A stretch of 64,000 nt of DNA from Engraulis encrasicolus (GCF_034702125.1 NC_085872.1:28675634-28739633), one strand, 5' to 3'; shown: positions 11,828 through 54,211, numbered from the stretch's first letter. The notes: generated by a model not told the origin, from the letters alone. A program made the numbers and translations.

Positions 11828-13361
11828 GATTATTAAAATGTCTTTGTTGTGCTATTCAGTATAACTGACATGCACGTTTCTGTGTATGCCTTAACCTATA
11901 AAGCGGCGTACACACACAAAGCTAGCTTTTCGCTTGCTCGCCTATCATGGAACACTCTTTCATGGAACGTTAGCTGAAAGTTCCCGTGGCTTTAACTGCC
12001 AATGAACAGGCGAGAAGTACCGAACTCTGCATTCCAATTGGTTACTCGCTTACTCGCCTCACTTGAAGATAAAATATTTTCAACTTGGGATCCGCCCACA
12101 TCACATCGCTTGTACAGTACTCGCCTACTCGCCTGCTAGTCTCGCTGGAATCGACATTCTATTGACTTAATTTGCTGAGCGAGTAACTAGTAGCGATGTG
12201 TGTGTACGGCCCTTCACCCATACCTTTAGGTGAGTGATAAGCCAGAGGCTGCCAGACCACCTTTTTACACTATGACTTCATACCATTATGTACTGCTAGA
12301 TCAAATGATAGCCCAGTAATGTGTGTGTGTAGTGTGTATGTGTTACCCACTGGTCTGTGTCTTGTGTGTTGTGTGTGTGTCTTGTAGCAAGGGAACTTCA
12401 GCAGCTCTGTGGGGCCTGATGGCTACATGCTGTCTGCTCTGACCTGTGGGATGAGTCCCGTCACATCCATTACAGAGGGCCTGCAGCAGGTAACATGACC
12501 ATCTCACTGATTTATTACAGACTTATTAATAATAATAATAATTATAATAATTGTAGTAATGACACATTTTATCTGTTTACCTTTCAGAACACAGAACAGA
12601 AGTAGCATAAAGATCACTATTTTTAGGGCAATTTTACATTTCCACAGGTTTATAACATTGGGCCATTGAACATCATCAAAGATTTATTTTTTGAGATCTC
12701 AACTCAGCATGGTTCAGTTGAATTGCATAAAGTCTTTTGCAAGAGTAATTTTGTCTAATTCTTGCTTTTTTATCGATAAAGCTCATATTAATTTGTATTT
12801 CAGGACAGTAAAATCGAATTACAACTTAATTGGTTTTCTCTGCCAATACCCACTCTAAAGTATTCACATTAATATTTTACATAATGTAATAATATGTAAT
12901 GAGTGTTTGCAACTGAAGGGGAATATCATCAATCTTCATGAATCGCCGCCTGTCATGACTGAGTGATTTTTATTCCATGGGTGCATAATAATGATGGTCT
13001 CCGGCAGTCTCGCCTCCTCAGCACATACACTGCTAGTCTGAAGCATATTGCTCACGTTGTTGGCAATACTCCTACTCTTGCTTACCAACCGGGATTTACA
13101 CAGTAGACACACTGACTAACTGAAATACTATGCCGTTGCCGTTGCAAGTGGCTCAATCCAATCTTTCATGCAATTACAGGCTTGTTGCTTTTGAATATAT
13201 TTATTGTTCACCGTTTCACCAGTAATGCATGGCACCTTGTAAAGATTTAGATATTGTTTTTGTGGTGTGACTGTGGTAGGATTGTGGTGGGTACACAACA
13301 ACAGATCTGTTTTATTTTTAAGTAATGTGTTGTATATATGTAAAAAGAAAATGGAACACTA

Positions 13362-13403
<42 letters not shown>

Positions 13404-13423
13404 TGTGTCTGTGTGTGTGTGTG

Positions 13424-13456
<33 letters not shown>

Positions 13457-13825
13457 GACTGTGTGTCTGTCTGTCTGTCTGTGTGCGCGAGCAGCAATGT
13501 CGGAGAAAACCAGACAGTATTCATTATTCATGGTCAGACCCATGCCCGTGACCACCATGTACAACAGCTCTCTCCTCTTGCCGTCAGTCACACGTCTCAA
13601 GGTGACGTGGCAGAGGCAGTCCTGTGCTGTGCTGTGCTGTGCTGTGCTGTGCTGTGCTGGCCCATGCTGACTTTCCTGTGCTGCTGTGTGTGTTGTGTCC
13701 AGATCGTGACCATGGGCTTGTTCCGCACCATCGCCCTGTTCTACCTGGGCAGCTTCGACAGCATCGTGCGGCGCTGCATGATCCAGCGGGAGCAGCAGTC
13801 CAAAGCAGCTGAAAAGAAGGAGTAA
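4726..13825 (+). CDS. kdsr: 3-ketodihydrosphingosine reductase (KDSR/FVT1), ten coding exons
   Basis: The product reduces 3-ketodihydrosphingosine to dihydrosphingosine with NADPH, the second step of de novo sphingolipid synthesis, at the cytosolic face of the ER. Exons: 4726-4908, 6540-6629, 7350-7406, 8570-8635, 8758-8853, 10374-10565, 10874-10957, 11638-11721, 12388-12489, 13703-13825. All introns are phase 0 with GT/AG ends; together they give 358 codons and a stop. The reading matches my memory of human KDSR nearly end to end. Visible SDR features are the cofactor motif TGGSSGIG (residues 63-70), NCAG (145-148), the active-site serine region VSSQAG (196-201) and YSPSK (Y211, K215). There is a hydrophobic N-terminus (about 15-45) and hydrophobic C-terminal segments (about 293-337). 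The protein is about 25 residues longer at the N-terminus than the human one because an upstream ATG is open; M26 (4801) aligns with the human start. bcl2 follows in the same orientation. Introns 5 and 7 carry repeats described separately. Confidence 0.97.
6540..6629 (+). CDS. kdsr: kdsr exon 2 (residues 62-91, NADPH-binding motif)
   Basis: Carries the glycine-rich cofactor motif [14 protein letters not shown] and the second strand ending in LVARDE. Acceptor is ctacag, donor gtaagg. Confidence 0.95.
6681..6965 (-). mobile_element. tRNA-derived SINE, copy 1 (kdsr intron 2)
   Basis: On the minus strand it starts GGGCAGTCATGGGTAAGCGG, with an A-box-like head and a decayed B-box region, and shares a long body with 32217-32487 (for example 'gggacggtaccatgctcagg'). 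It carries a 'gggttggctgacgaat' segment that the second copy lacks. Confidence 0.7.
7350..7406 (+). CDS. kdsr: kdsr exon 3 (residues 92-110)
   Basis: A 57-nt exon reading [19 protein letters not shown], flanked by ttcacag and gtgggt. It matches the [11 protein letters not shown] region of human KDSR. It is too short to be found as an isolated ORF; the splice sites and homology define it. Confidence 0.93.
8570..8635 (+). CDS. kdsr: kdsr exon 4 (residues 111-132)
   Basis: A 66-nt exon reading [20 protein letters not shown] plus KQ, flanked by a pyrimidine-rich acceptor ending ttag and donor gtaaag. It holds the strand ending in the conserved SVDV. Confidence 0.94.
8758..8853 (+). CDS. kdsr: kdsr exon 5 (residues 133-164, NAG motif)
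   Basis: Encodes [20 protein letters not shown] and the following helix to VDRFR. NCAG at 145-148 is the structural SDR motif. Acceptor is ggcag, donor gtgagt. Confidence 0.95.
9489..9553 (+). repeat. kdsr: kdsr exon-6 start copy A fused to a LINE-like tail
   Basis: The first 38 nt match the start of exon 6 at 31 positions (aaactgatggaggt then ctacctg). They are followed by 'aatttcccttagtggattaa' and 'taaagt', a 3' end typical of fish L2/CR1-type retroelements. The translation soon hits a stop. Confidence 0.8.
9776..10055. repeat. (TCTAC)n array 1 in kdsr intron 5
   Basis: About 280 bp of TCTAC units interrupted by TCTCTAC and TACTAC variants, ending directly at decoy exon copy B. Confidence 0.9.
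10058..10123 (+). repeat. kdsr: kdsr exon-6 start copy B fused to a LINE-like tail
   Basis: Copies the authentic acceptor context (ctctag) and the first 38 nt of exon 6 (36/38 identical), then switches to 'aatttccctttgtggattaa' and 'taaagt' and a new (TCTAC)n array. No donor follows closely, so it is a decoy rather than a usable exon. Confidence 0.85.
10121..10373. repeat. (TCTAC)n array 2 forming the exon 6 acceptor tract
   Basis: About 250 bp of the same units, ending in TAG, which is the splice acceptor of exon 6. Interruption patterns echo array 1, suggesting the arrays were duplicated together. Confidence 0.9.
10374..10565 (+). CDS. kdsr: kdsr exon 6 (residues 165-228, catalytic exon)
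   Basis: The largest coding exon carries the active-site serine (S198, in VSSQAG) and the catalytic YxxxK pair (Y211 and K215 in YSPSK). Donor is gtgagg. The acceptor TAG at 10371-10373 is the last unit of a (TCTAC)n array, so its polypyrimidine tract is a microsatellite. The first 38 nt are also present at 10058 (36/38 identical) and 9489 (31/38) inside intron 5. The exon is GC-rich compared with its flanks. Confidence 0.96.
10874..10957 (+). CDS. kdsr: kdsr exon 7 (residues 229-256)
   Basis: Reads [20 protein letters not shown] and on to ENKCK, covering the P-D-T-D-T-P-G loop after the catalytic helix. Acceptor is atccacag, donor gtaacg. Confidence 0.95.
10990..11145. mobile_element. hAT-like MITE of the CAGGGGTG family, copy 1
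   Basis: Starts CAGGGGTGTCC and ends GACGCCCCTG. Flanks cttccaca and tgtccaca agree at 6 of 8 bases, consistent with an old 8-bp duplication. A second copy is at 46713. Confidence 0.65.
11238..11585. mobile_element. TTAA-flanked MITE, copy 2 (kdsr intron 7)
   Basis: A 348-bp element with TTAA at each edge and inverted arms of over 100 bp. It is centred on a near-perfect hairpin (about 11367-11457, 'gtcgctaagctagtgaaagc' and its complement). About 80-90% like copies 1 and 3. Confidence 0.9.
11638..11721 (+). CDS. kdsr: kdsr exon 8 (residues 257-284)
   Basis: Reads [20 protein letters not shown] and on to KDAV; the human protein has PLETRLISET here. Acceptor is tttctcag, donor gtaagg. A TTAA-flanked MITE ends only 52 bp upstream (11585). 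Confidence 0.95.
11766..11826. repeat. (CT)n microsatellite, kdsr intron 8
   Basis: About 60 bp of CT repeats with interruptions. Confidence 0.9.
11900..12214. mobile_element. MITE with GTACACACACA termini (kdsr intron 8)
   Basis: Left end AAGCGGCGTACACACACAAA and right end, reversed, AAGGGCCGTACACACACATC. Flanks aacctata and cacccata agree at 6 of 8 bases. No ORF. Confidence 0.6.
12388..12489 (+). CDS. kdsr: kdsr exon 9 (residues 285-318)
   Basis: Reads [20 protein letters not shown] and on to EGLQQ, the start of the C-terminal hydrophobic region. Acceptor is cttgtag, next to a GT-rich tract; donor is gtaaca. Confidence 0.95.
13365..13484. repeat. Compound (GT)n(GTCT)n array, kdsr intron 9
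   Basis: A GT run followed by TGTC tetranucleotides. Its long in-frame translations are artefacts. Confidence 0.9.
13703..13825 (+). CDS. kdsr: kdsr exon 10 (residues 319-358 and stop)
   Basis: Encodes the last membrane-associated segment ([14 protein letters not shown]) and the charged tail ending EKKE, then TAA at 13823-13825. The acceptor ccag lies behind a TGTGC repeat. The last codons and stop are the head of a tandemly repeated unit that continues into the 3' UTR. Confidence 0.96.
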   Translation: MVTMGLFRTIALFYLGSFDSIVRRCMIQREQQSKAAEKKE

Positions 13826-13854
13826 CCCCCTCTGTTACCACCCTTACACCACCA

Positions 13855-13936
<82 letters not shown>

Positions 13937-13989
13937 CTCCATGTTGACAAGAAGGAGTAACCCCCTCTGTTACCACCCTTACACCACCA

Positions 13990-14053
<64 letters not shown>

Positions 14054-14100
14054 CTCCATGTTGACAAGAAGGAGTAACCACCATCACACACACACACCTC
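13814..14100. repeat. kdsr: Tandem unit containing the kdsr stop and a CA array
   Basis: The string aagaaggagtaacc occurs at 13814 (the real last codons and TAA), 13949 and 14066. The first two are followed by 'ccctctgttaccacccttac' and a long (AC)n, then 'cccctccatgttgac'. Units are 135 and 117 bp, differing in CA length; the third is truncated. Confidence 0.9.
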
Positions 14101-15151
14101 CATGTAATCCCCGGCCAACCCACCACACTGTACCCCACCCCATCCCTCTATTCTTCCCCCATCTCCCCACTACCCGTGCGGCTGGCTGTGCCACCTCTGC
14201 CCAGAGATACCAAATTAGCCCCCTGCCCCTGCGGCTGCAGTGGGGCGTGTGATGACTCCTGTTCCGCTTGCCAGTGGAGGCCCACAGAAACACAGCAGCA
14301 GAGAGACCTCCCCTCCCCTCCCCTCAAACCCCCACCCACCTGAGCCTCACTGGAGTCATGTAGGGTGCAGAGCAGTGGGTGGTCATCGCCCCCACCCCCC
14401 CACCCCCATCCTCCCTCTCTGTTTCTGTCTGTCTGCCCGTCTGTGTTTGCTGTATTTTCCCCTGATTTTGTGGGAATGAGTACTACTTGTTGGTTTCATC
14501 ACTGCTTCATAATTGCTATTTTTTGACGGGATCAATATTTAATTTCAAAAGAGATTGACTATTCAGGTGACACTGTTTGAGTTCCCTGTTTGAGGTATTT
14601 GAAAGCTTTTGTTTTTTTTGTGCGTGTGAGTGCGTGTGTTTTTGTGAGTGTGTTTGTGTGTGTGTAAGCCTGTTTAATATTTGACATAGCTTTGGAAGAG
14701 AGGATGACTGAGAAACAGTGCTTCCCACAGTCCTCTCAGTCTTCGCATGCTGCAGAAGGGTAGCCAGACTGATCTGGTGCATTTTTGTTAGCGACTGAGA
14801 GACTGAACAAGTGACTGACCAATCAATTGCGGCTATGCTGTGATCGGAATAAAAACCCCTTTCTCTGTCCATCCAAAGCACATGTTGATACAAAAAGCTA
14901 ATAGATTTGATAGAAAGGTGATGTGTAGGTGTTTAATGTTAAAAAAAATATGGCTGAACGTTTGCGAGACACTATTTGGAGAGGAGGGAGCCTTGTGCCA
15001 TACGGCTTTGTGCCGCAATCCATTTTGACGTGTAATTATGCCAAATGTCTTCTCCTTCCCTCGAACACATGTTGGGGCTTTGCAGGCGAAGCACTCCTCA
15101 TGTGAAAAAAGGGTCCATCGCTCATATATTTCCTTTTATAAAAGAAAAATG

Positions 15152-15157
15152 AATAAA
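15152..15157 (+). terminator. kdsr: Candidate kdsr polyadenylation signal
   Basis: AATAAA in AT-rich sequence about 1.3 kb after the stop. It is only one of several candidates; another is at 17581. Confidence 0.3.
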
Positions 15158-16359
15158 ACACTGTTTCTTTCCAAACCAACATTCACACACTCTCTTTGTC
15201 TGTATGTATAAACATACTATATATACTACGTTGTTTATGAAAGGATTTGTCTGCCCTGTCAACTTGTAGAATAGAACTTTACAAGCCTTACCTTGTACGC
15301 TTGTTTAGTCAGAGCTGATGGAGATGCTCAAGCAGGGTGTGCATGTGTGTGGGTGGGTGCTTTAAGTGCATGGGTGAGTCTGAGACAGTGTAGGTATTAC
15401 ATGACCTCTGGAGATCTGGAGGACTATAGAGATTGCTGGGTGGCGTTTAGGGAGAGCTATGCGAGTGAGATTGGTCTTGCTGGTACGAGACATTACCGCC
15501 GTTGGCCAGTGGGAGGAGCTGGAGAGCTGTGTTTCCAGTTGCAGGGGTGCACATTCGTTAGAGAGGATGCTGCACATTGGTAGTCAGTGCTTTCCCCAGG
15601 CACGAATCGACTGTTATGTGATTTACGCACTGAGATCGTTACACACCCCCGACCGGCTACAGACAGGAAAACCCTCTGGCATCTTTTGAGCGGTGCTACC
15701 GTTTTTTTCAGTGAGAGCTGTTAAAAGCTTTGGGCTGTTTTATCACAGCCATCATTTCTGCGAGGAGATTTGAATTTTGAAACATTGTATTGCACATGGA
15801 TAACATATTTAAGAGGTCACAAAGGCACCACATAAGTGTGTTTTCAGGTCAGGGAAGCCCAAGTTCTTCTGGTCCCCATAGATGTTCTCTATAAAGGTGG
15901 ACATTTCTGTACACCCTATGTGCTCGGCTGATACTGCCAGCTGCGTAAACCAGGTGGATGATGGTTTGAGTAAGTGTGTGTTGTTTCCAGTCAAGTTCTC
16001 CCCGACCTCTCCCTCTGTGTCACTCCATACCCTGTGTCTCTCAGTACACTAAAACAGACAGAGAGGGAAAGTAGTGATGGACGAAGGAGAAAGACTGTCT
16101 TCCGTTTTTTTTGTTTTTTTGTTTTTTTTAAATGATCACTAGTTGGGGAGAATGTACTACTTATATAAACGACACTTTTGGAGGGGGTAATTGCTGATTT
16201 TTTTGTTTTTCCATTTTATATGTCTTGTGAAATGGCTTCACCACCTCATCCCAGTGGCAAGTTTGCTTTGAGAATCAGTTCGCTCATTGCTGTGTTGAGA
16301 TTTTTCTGTAGGTTGCTTTTGTTTGGCCCGCGCTGCTTTCGTCTAGAGAAATTAAGCAG

Positions 16360-16652
16360 TAACACTTTACTTGACGCCGGTGTCATACGTATGACATAAC
16401 AGTGTCATAACTGTGTCATAATAGTCTCATGAACGAGTCATAACCATAATGCCAATGTCATAAACGTTTTATGGCCATGAAAAGTTGACATTATTAGGCC
16501 TGTGTTTGTCATAACCGAATTTCACTTAAAGACAAAGTCATACAATGTTTATGACATAGACATAATGTTTATGACGCATTCATCACTGCATTATGACAAT
16601 ATTATGACACCGTTATGTCATACTTATAACGCCGGCGTCAAGTAAAGTGTTA
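16360..16652. mobile_element. MITE with long inverted termini, TA-flanked
   Basis: Left end ACACTTTACTTGACGCCGG and right end CCGGCGTCAAGTAAAGTGT are exact inverted repeats flanked by TA. The interior is rich in 'gtcataa' and 'tatgaca' motifs. 293 bp, Tc1/mariner-type or similar, no ORF. Confidence 0.75.
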
Positions 16653-17635
16653 GCTATTAAGCTAATGCAGTCAGGCTCCTACCCCCCATGGAGGCCTGTT
16701 CTGCTGACCAAGCCTTAACTTAAAGAAATACACTGCATTCACATTCAGTGGTAAAACTCCTGGAAGAATGGATCCGTCCACAGCAAAATGTGGCTTAAAT
16801 TCACTGTAGGTTCACAGTGTTTTTTGTTTTGTTTCGTTTTACGCAATCAAATTGTTTCGTCTTTTGGGTATATATATATATCTATATTAATAAGTATATA
16901 TTTAGTGTTCCGTTTATCTTCAATTTGTTTTAAATTAGATTTTGCTTTGGCCTTTAATTGTGAAGAAAGCCTTACTAGAATCCAAAATATGAAGGTGAGA
17001 ATGCATGACTCTGTCTGATGATGATGATGATGATGATGTTCTCATTTGATGTGGGCTCGAGGTGTGAGGCATTCTCCTGAGCAGCACAGCAATCCGTACC
17101 AAGTGCTGATGAGTGTAGTTTATGCAGACGCGTCTGTGCCGTCTTACAGTCTTACAGTAGCAATGTTTAATCCATTAGCCAGGTGGTACGTAGCTCGCTT
17201 CTAGCGAAGCATTAGGTTTTTTTTTCCTTCATATGTTTTTGACACCTTTTAAGCTATGCAAGACAAGCCTAACTCAGAATCTATATTAAAACGTCACGTA
17301 AGACAATACCTGTGCAACATTTTGTTGTCAAGGCAAGGCTTTAGGTTTCCCTTTTTGTTATGTACAAGTGAGAGATATTTTAAAATGAAAACTTAAGTTT
17401 ACGACTATTGAAACACTGGAATGCATTCCTTTTTTTGCCATGTTCTAGGCCTCTTATCCTTTGTTGCGCTTTTTGCTTTTATTGTTTCTGTTGCCATACT
17501 TGTGTAAACTTCACCTTGTGTGCCATTGAGAAGAAAGAAAAAAAAATTGGTTGCTTTGTCTTATTTTCTTACATGATAAAAATAAATAACTTTGGAAAAT
17601 CTAGCCTAGGTGACAAATCCTTTTCTTCCTTTAGT

Positions 17636-17636
17636 G

Positions 17637-17676
<40 letters not shown>

Positions 17677-17720
17677 TGTGTGTGTGCGTGTGTGTGTGTG
17701 TGTGCGTGCGTGTGCGTAGT
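17636..17720. repeat. (GTGC)n/(GT)n array
   Basis: GTGC tetranucleotides pass into GT dinucleotides. Confidence 0.9.
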
Positions 17721-19522
17721 ATGTGTGTGTACGTGCACGCGTGCGTGCCTTTGTGTTTGTGTGAGCGAGAGAGAGATCTGTTCACCTGATCCTTGTGAAG
17801 TACTGGTGTGTATTGGAGATAAGAGACAGAATGAGTGTAAGCCGTGAGTGACAAGCACATGGTAATATGTGTGTGTGTGGCTCCTTAGGTTTGGGACGTG
17901 AGTTATGGTGTGCAAGAGAGATGAGAGCTATTTCACTTTAGAAGACACCTTTGATCTTTTGGTGCCTCTTTCTTTGAAAATTAGACACAGGGCCATGCCC
18001 ATATTATCTTTTTTGTATCACACCTGAACCCCAGGGTAGATTAAAGTTAACCACAACAGCTTTAATGAATACAAAAAAATGGAAAATGATTGGTACAATA
18101 GCCCACCTGCCACTGAATAAAGAAATGTCACAGTTTGGGTACATTACATTTTTCTTTCACCATTGAGTCTGGTGACATTATTCTTTATTACATGTAAGAT
18201 ATCAGCATGGAAAGAACTGAATTAAAATAGAAATTAGACCACATTGACATGCTGTTGCCATCGCATGTGGATGAGGATAGTATGATATTTCTGACCAAGG
18301 AAATTGCATTATGGTCAAGTCAGTAGAGAGATTATGAATACATATCCCAGAATTCCCTGTCAGGGACAGCCACTAGAGGTCTCAGATGAAAGCCCACCGA
18401 TGTGCATGATGTGGTCTGCTTCAGCACGAGCAGTGAGCACGGCAATTATTCATAAGCTGCTGCGGCTGCGGAAAGACTTCACTCACCTACAAATCCAAGC
18501 AGAACAATTGCAAAGGCCGTCACAGATCAAAGAGCATAATTATGCCGTTCAGAGAACTGGAGCCAGCCTAATTTTGGCAGATAGTCAAAGTAGAACGATT
18601 TGACATTTCAAATTAGTTCTAAATCTGTTTTATAAAATTATTACTGGATCAATGGTGTCCATAAATTGTCTCAAAATGTAAAACAGATTAAGAGTTTCAC
18701 ATGACATCCCATGGATTAGTTTTGGCATTTGGAAGGAGAGGATTGCCTTTTCTAAAATATTCTACCAGCAAGAACTGAGCTTGTGCGCAGCCAAACATAA
18801 CAGACAGATCTCCAAAGGGGGCTGCTCCAAAACCTCATTTGGGTATGGCTGCTATCTCATCTTTATATGTAGGTTAAATGCAATAGACTTGAAGGACCAC
18901 ACATGAATGAATGACGTAGGCAGGCTACAGGAAATACCTCGGAGTCGTCAACGCGATTCAAGCTCCCAGTAGAGCTGAGCAGACTAGCCAAGTATGCCTG
19001 ATATAGGGTCTCACTCTTGCCGAACGGATCCTGTATGTGCGACTTGGGCTTAAGTTGTGCAGAAATGAACGTTTGATGTTCATTGCTTGCACCAACACGG
19101 GAACAGCAATTGACTATTTTTGCAAGATCCTTCAAGACTCGAATAAACGCGTTCCGAAATAATTTCTCTTCCGTCTTTTCAGGAGCTCCTCTCACGGCAG
19201 TTTAGTGTAAGGACATATCTTTCATTCTCTCTTCTTTTGTAACATCGAGTCATTGCGGTTTTGACAGCGCATTTGACACAGAACATCGTTGTCATGGACT
19301 GTCATCTACACGGATATTATATCCTGATTCACATCGAAGGATTTTCGCAGCAGAAAAAGTGGGCGTTTTACTAACCACATATTGATGGGTCATATTACTG
19401 GCATTGGACAGGAGTAAGTTTACACTTGCCATTATATTCACAGACAGGCTACATTTTACTCCACTGAAAACAGGTATTTTTGTTAATTGCATCTAAAAAT
19501 CATTTGCCTGTGCTTCACAGAG

Positions 19523-19552
19523 ATGGTGCCCATGAAAATGGACAAATTTTAA
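19523..19552 (+). CDS. Short upstream ORF in the presumed bcl2 leader
   Basis: A 9-codon ORF (MVPMKMDKF, TAA) ends 47 nt before the bcl2 ATG. A 3' splice-like site (tgcttcacag, ending 19520) immediately precedes it, which would fit a non-coding first exon spliced to the coding exon as in mammalian BCL2. A short uORF is also reported in the human BCL2 leader. Transcription of this segment is inferred, not shown. Confidence 0.45.
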   Translation: MVPMKMDKF

Positions 19553-19599
19553 CTCGTACGCTGTGCCTGCGCTTTTGGTTATCCGAGTCGTAATCTGTC

Positions 19600-51329
<31,730 letters not shown>

Positions 51330-52559
51330 AGGATATTGTTTTTTTAATTATTCTTCCTTCTCTCTCTCTCCCTGTCCCCGTCTCTCTCACTCTGCCCCTC
51401 TCCCTCTATTTTCTGCTGTTTCTCACTGTCACTCTCTCTTTGAGTTTCTCTCTTTCACAAGACACACTTTGTTCCGAAGGAGACAGACGTTTCCCTCTCC
51501 TCCTCCAACCTGTCTCTGTTCAAAGCATCCCACCGCGCTCTCAACAAAAATCTCCCTCTTCTCCCCTCCCCCAGTTTCCCTGATTTTCAAAACAAAGACA
51601 GAAAGAAACAGTGCGAGACCAAAAACACACCAAGAGAGGAAGCCCCTGCCCACACATCAAGAAGGAATACGAAACGGATACCAAAGACTGTTTTCGGTCC
51701 CAATTACTGGCTGATGCGGAGGTTCGGAGAGGAGGTCACGCCAACTGGGAAGCAGCCTGGCAGTGATGGACCACTACGCTGTTGCTCTTAACCCCTTAGA
51801 GCTCTGTGTAGCTGCCTGGCCTTTGTCCATGTGTACTACAGTGCAATGTGCAGTAGCTGCAGGGAGACAGGGGAGCTGGGGCCGGTGGTGGTGGTGGTGG
51901 TGGTGGGGAAGGGGGGGAGGGGGGTCTTACATGTGGTCATGATCTCAGAGAGTCCCACCGCAGTTGGAACTGGAACCATGAGAATGGACGCAGCAAGGGG
52001 GGTGAACTCAAGGACACCCCCATGGTTTTACGGATGATGAAGTAGTCTGGCACAACACTACTGTACCCCCACCCCACACCACCCCATCTCATCCCATGCC
52101 TTCCCTTCCCTTCCCATGCCCTGTCTGGAGATAGGGGCCAGGCTGAGTGATGGCATGTGGGCTGCTTGCCCCCCCTCCACCTGAACCCTGTCTGAAATAG
52201 CCCCCACCTCTCCACACCTGGTGCTCTGCAGGATGCCCTGATAGAGACTCTCTCACAGCCCAGTATATGGGAGTTAATCGGGCAGTCTCCTCCTTTCAAG
52301 GTTAACCAGGGATGGCCATTCATCCTCGCGCTGCCTGCCAAAAAACGCGGCAAGGCAGGCCAACACAGTGTGTGTTTGAAGTTCATCTAGTGCCATGGTG
52401 TGTGTGCGGAAGGAAGGATGAGGGGAGTATGTTAGGCAGTAAGCAGCACCGGCAACATGTTTTTTTTTCTATTTCAGCACAGTCAAGTTGTCTGCAGCAT
52501 AGGCGTTTACAGCCAATCGGCACCTTGCTTATTCTTGAGAAAAGTGTCTGCTTGCATTG

Positions 52560-52669
52560 GAGAGAGGGAGAGAGAAAAGAGAGAGAGAGAGAGGAGGAGA
52601 GAGAGAGAGAGAGGAGGAGGAGAGAGAGAAAGAGGGAGAGGGAGAGAGAGAGAGAGAGAAAGAGGGAGA

Positions 52670-52708
<39 letters not shown>

Positions 52709-53005
52709 ATGAAGAGAGAGAGAGGAGAGGAGGATAGAGAGGGAGAGAGAGAGACAGAGAGAGAGAGAGGGGAGGGGAGGATGGAGAGAGAGAGAGAGGA
52801 GAGGAGGATAGAGAGAGAGAGGAGAGGAGGATAGAGAGAGAGAGAGAGAGAGTTAGAGAGGGGGAGAGGAGGATAGAGAGGGAGGGGAGGATGGAGAGAG
52901 AGAGAGGAGAGGAGGAGAGAGAGAGAGAGAGAGAAAGAGGGAGAGGTAGAGGGAGAGAGAAAGAGAGAGAGAGAGGAGGGGAGGATGGAGAGAGAGAGAG
53001 GAGAG

Positions 53006-53057
<52 letters not shown>
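52560..53057. repeat. (GA)n-rich polypurine array in the bcl2 3' region
   Basis: About 500 bp of almost pure purine on the + strand, with higher-order units such as 'ggagaggaggatagagag' recurring. Confidence 0.95.
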
Positions 53058-53059
<2 letters not shown>

Positions 53060-53900
53060 AGCCTTCATCACCTGTCCAGCAAGGCTGAAAAAGCACTCAA
53101 GTTTGGATGCTTGGCAATATCCTGCTGCTTTAGAGAGCCTTAGCTGTGAGCAGTTAGACTAAGAGTTCATTGATAGAGGAATGGGGAGGAGGCGTGTGTT
53201 TGCACTGGAACGATTAACGAGATGGTGGAGAGAGACAGAGGAGCCATGAACGTCTGACAGATGGGGAAAAAGAGTCAGAAGGGGAAAATTGGCGGGCAAG
53301 CAAATGAGAGAACTGTGCAATGGAAGTTGAGCTTAATTGACTGAGCTGAAAAATACTTTGATGGCCTTTGTTGGACTCCAGCGTCAAAGTCATGACTCGG
53401 GCTGATTTTGATTTGGATGTAATTGCATTAGGAAAACGGAGCAATGGAGAGATTAACAGAGAGAAAAACAGAGAGTATGTAGGTGTATGAGAGGAGTGTT
53501 GTGTGGGTGGGTGGGTATGTTGGGTGTTCCACTGTCTAGGTCCTTGCACTTTTTCTGATGATTTAAACCATGGTGTCTCAGATTATGAGAGGTTATTGTT
53601 GTACACACTGCACAGTGCTGGACATATTGGCAGTGACATACGAATGCCTGGCACTGAAACATTTCCCCCTAAACCATTTCCTGCTAGACTCGCAGCAAGA
53701 GCACGAGTCTCATCATCCCTGTTACCCACGCATACAGTAGACAGCTCATGGTGCTGTTAACTCCCAAGAGACTGAACAAACTGTTAACCAAACTAAGTCA
53801 TTATCCTCCCCAGTCATCTGTGCCGTGACAGGTGTGTCCTCAAAGCCCCTCCCTCTATGTCCAACACAAACACCCCCATGACACACATCAGGCAGACATA

Positions 53901-54211
53901 GAGTGCGTTCCAATATGTGACCTCGCGTCCTCCACTTGTGCTTGTGGCCTCGTACCAGGAAGTAATACGTCGTGATGACGTCACATCACTGACAATAGCA
54001 TTATATTTCAATATCTTGCAAAAGCTCAATTGTAAAGTCATTTTCTCATTCGCAAACTGGATGGTGAATGAAGAATAGTCCCCCAAAAATTGTTGTGGCT
54101 AGGCTGACAGCGGGGAAACTTAATTGTTTTCTACACGGAGGCGGGGCATCAGCAAAACGTACGGCCACAAGCACAAGTGGAGGACACAAGGTCGCACATT
54201 AGAATGCACCC
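53901..54211. mobile_element. MITE with inverted termini of about 48 bp
   Basis: The left arm 'cctccacttgtgcttgtggc' near 53929 is inverted at the right end ('gccacaagcacaagtggagg'). Outer ends are GAGTGCGTTCCAATATGTG and GCACATTAGAATGCACC. No ORF. Confidence 0.8.

Larger units (their letters stand above)
13826..19522. other. kdsr 3' UTR and kdsr-bcl2 intergenic DNA
   Basis: No further gene recognised. Possible poly(A) signals AATAAA lie at 15152-15157 and 17581-17586, so the 3' UTR may be 1.3 kb or longer. The block contains a 293-bp TA-flanked MITE (16360) and a GTGC/GT array (17636-17720). 18240-19500 is nearly repeat-free and probably includes bcl2 upstream control and leader sequence. 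Confidence 0.5.

Noticed and set aside
13814..14100. Possible CRISPR-like array (repeats with spacers)
   Set aside because: The repeat is a duplicated gene end with CA-run 'spacers' in a eukaryotic genome.
18863..19195. 110-codon minus-strand ORF (begins MRGAPEKTEEKLF) upstream of bcl2
   Set aside because: Composition is not clearly non-coding, but no family is recognised, there are no splice partners, and it overlaps the presumed bcl2 upstream region. Left unannotated without conservation data.
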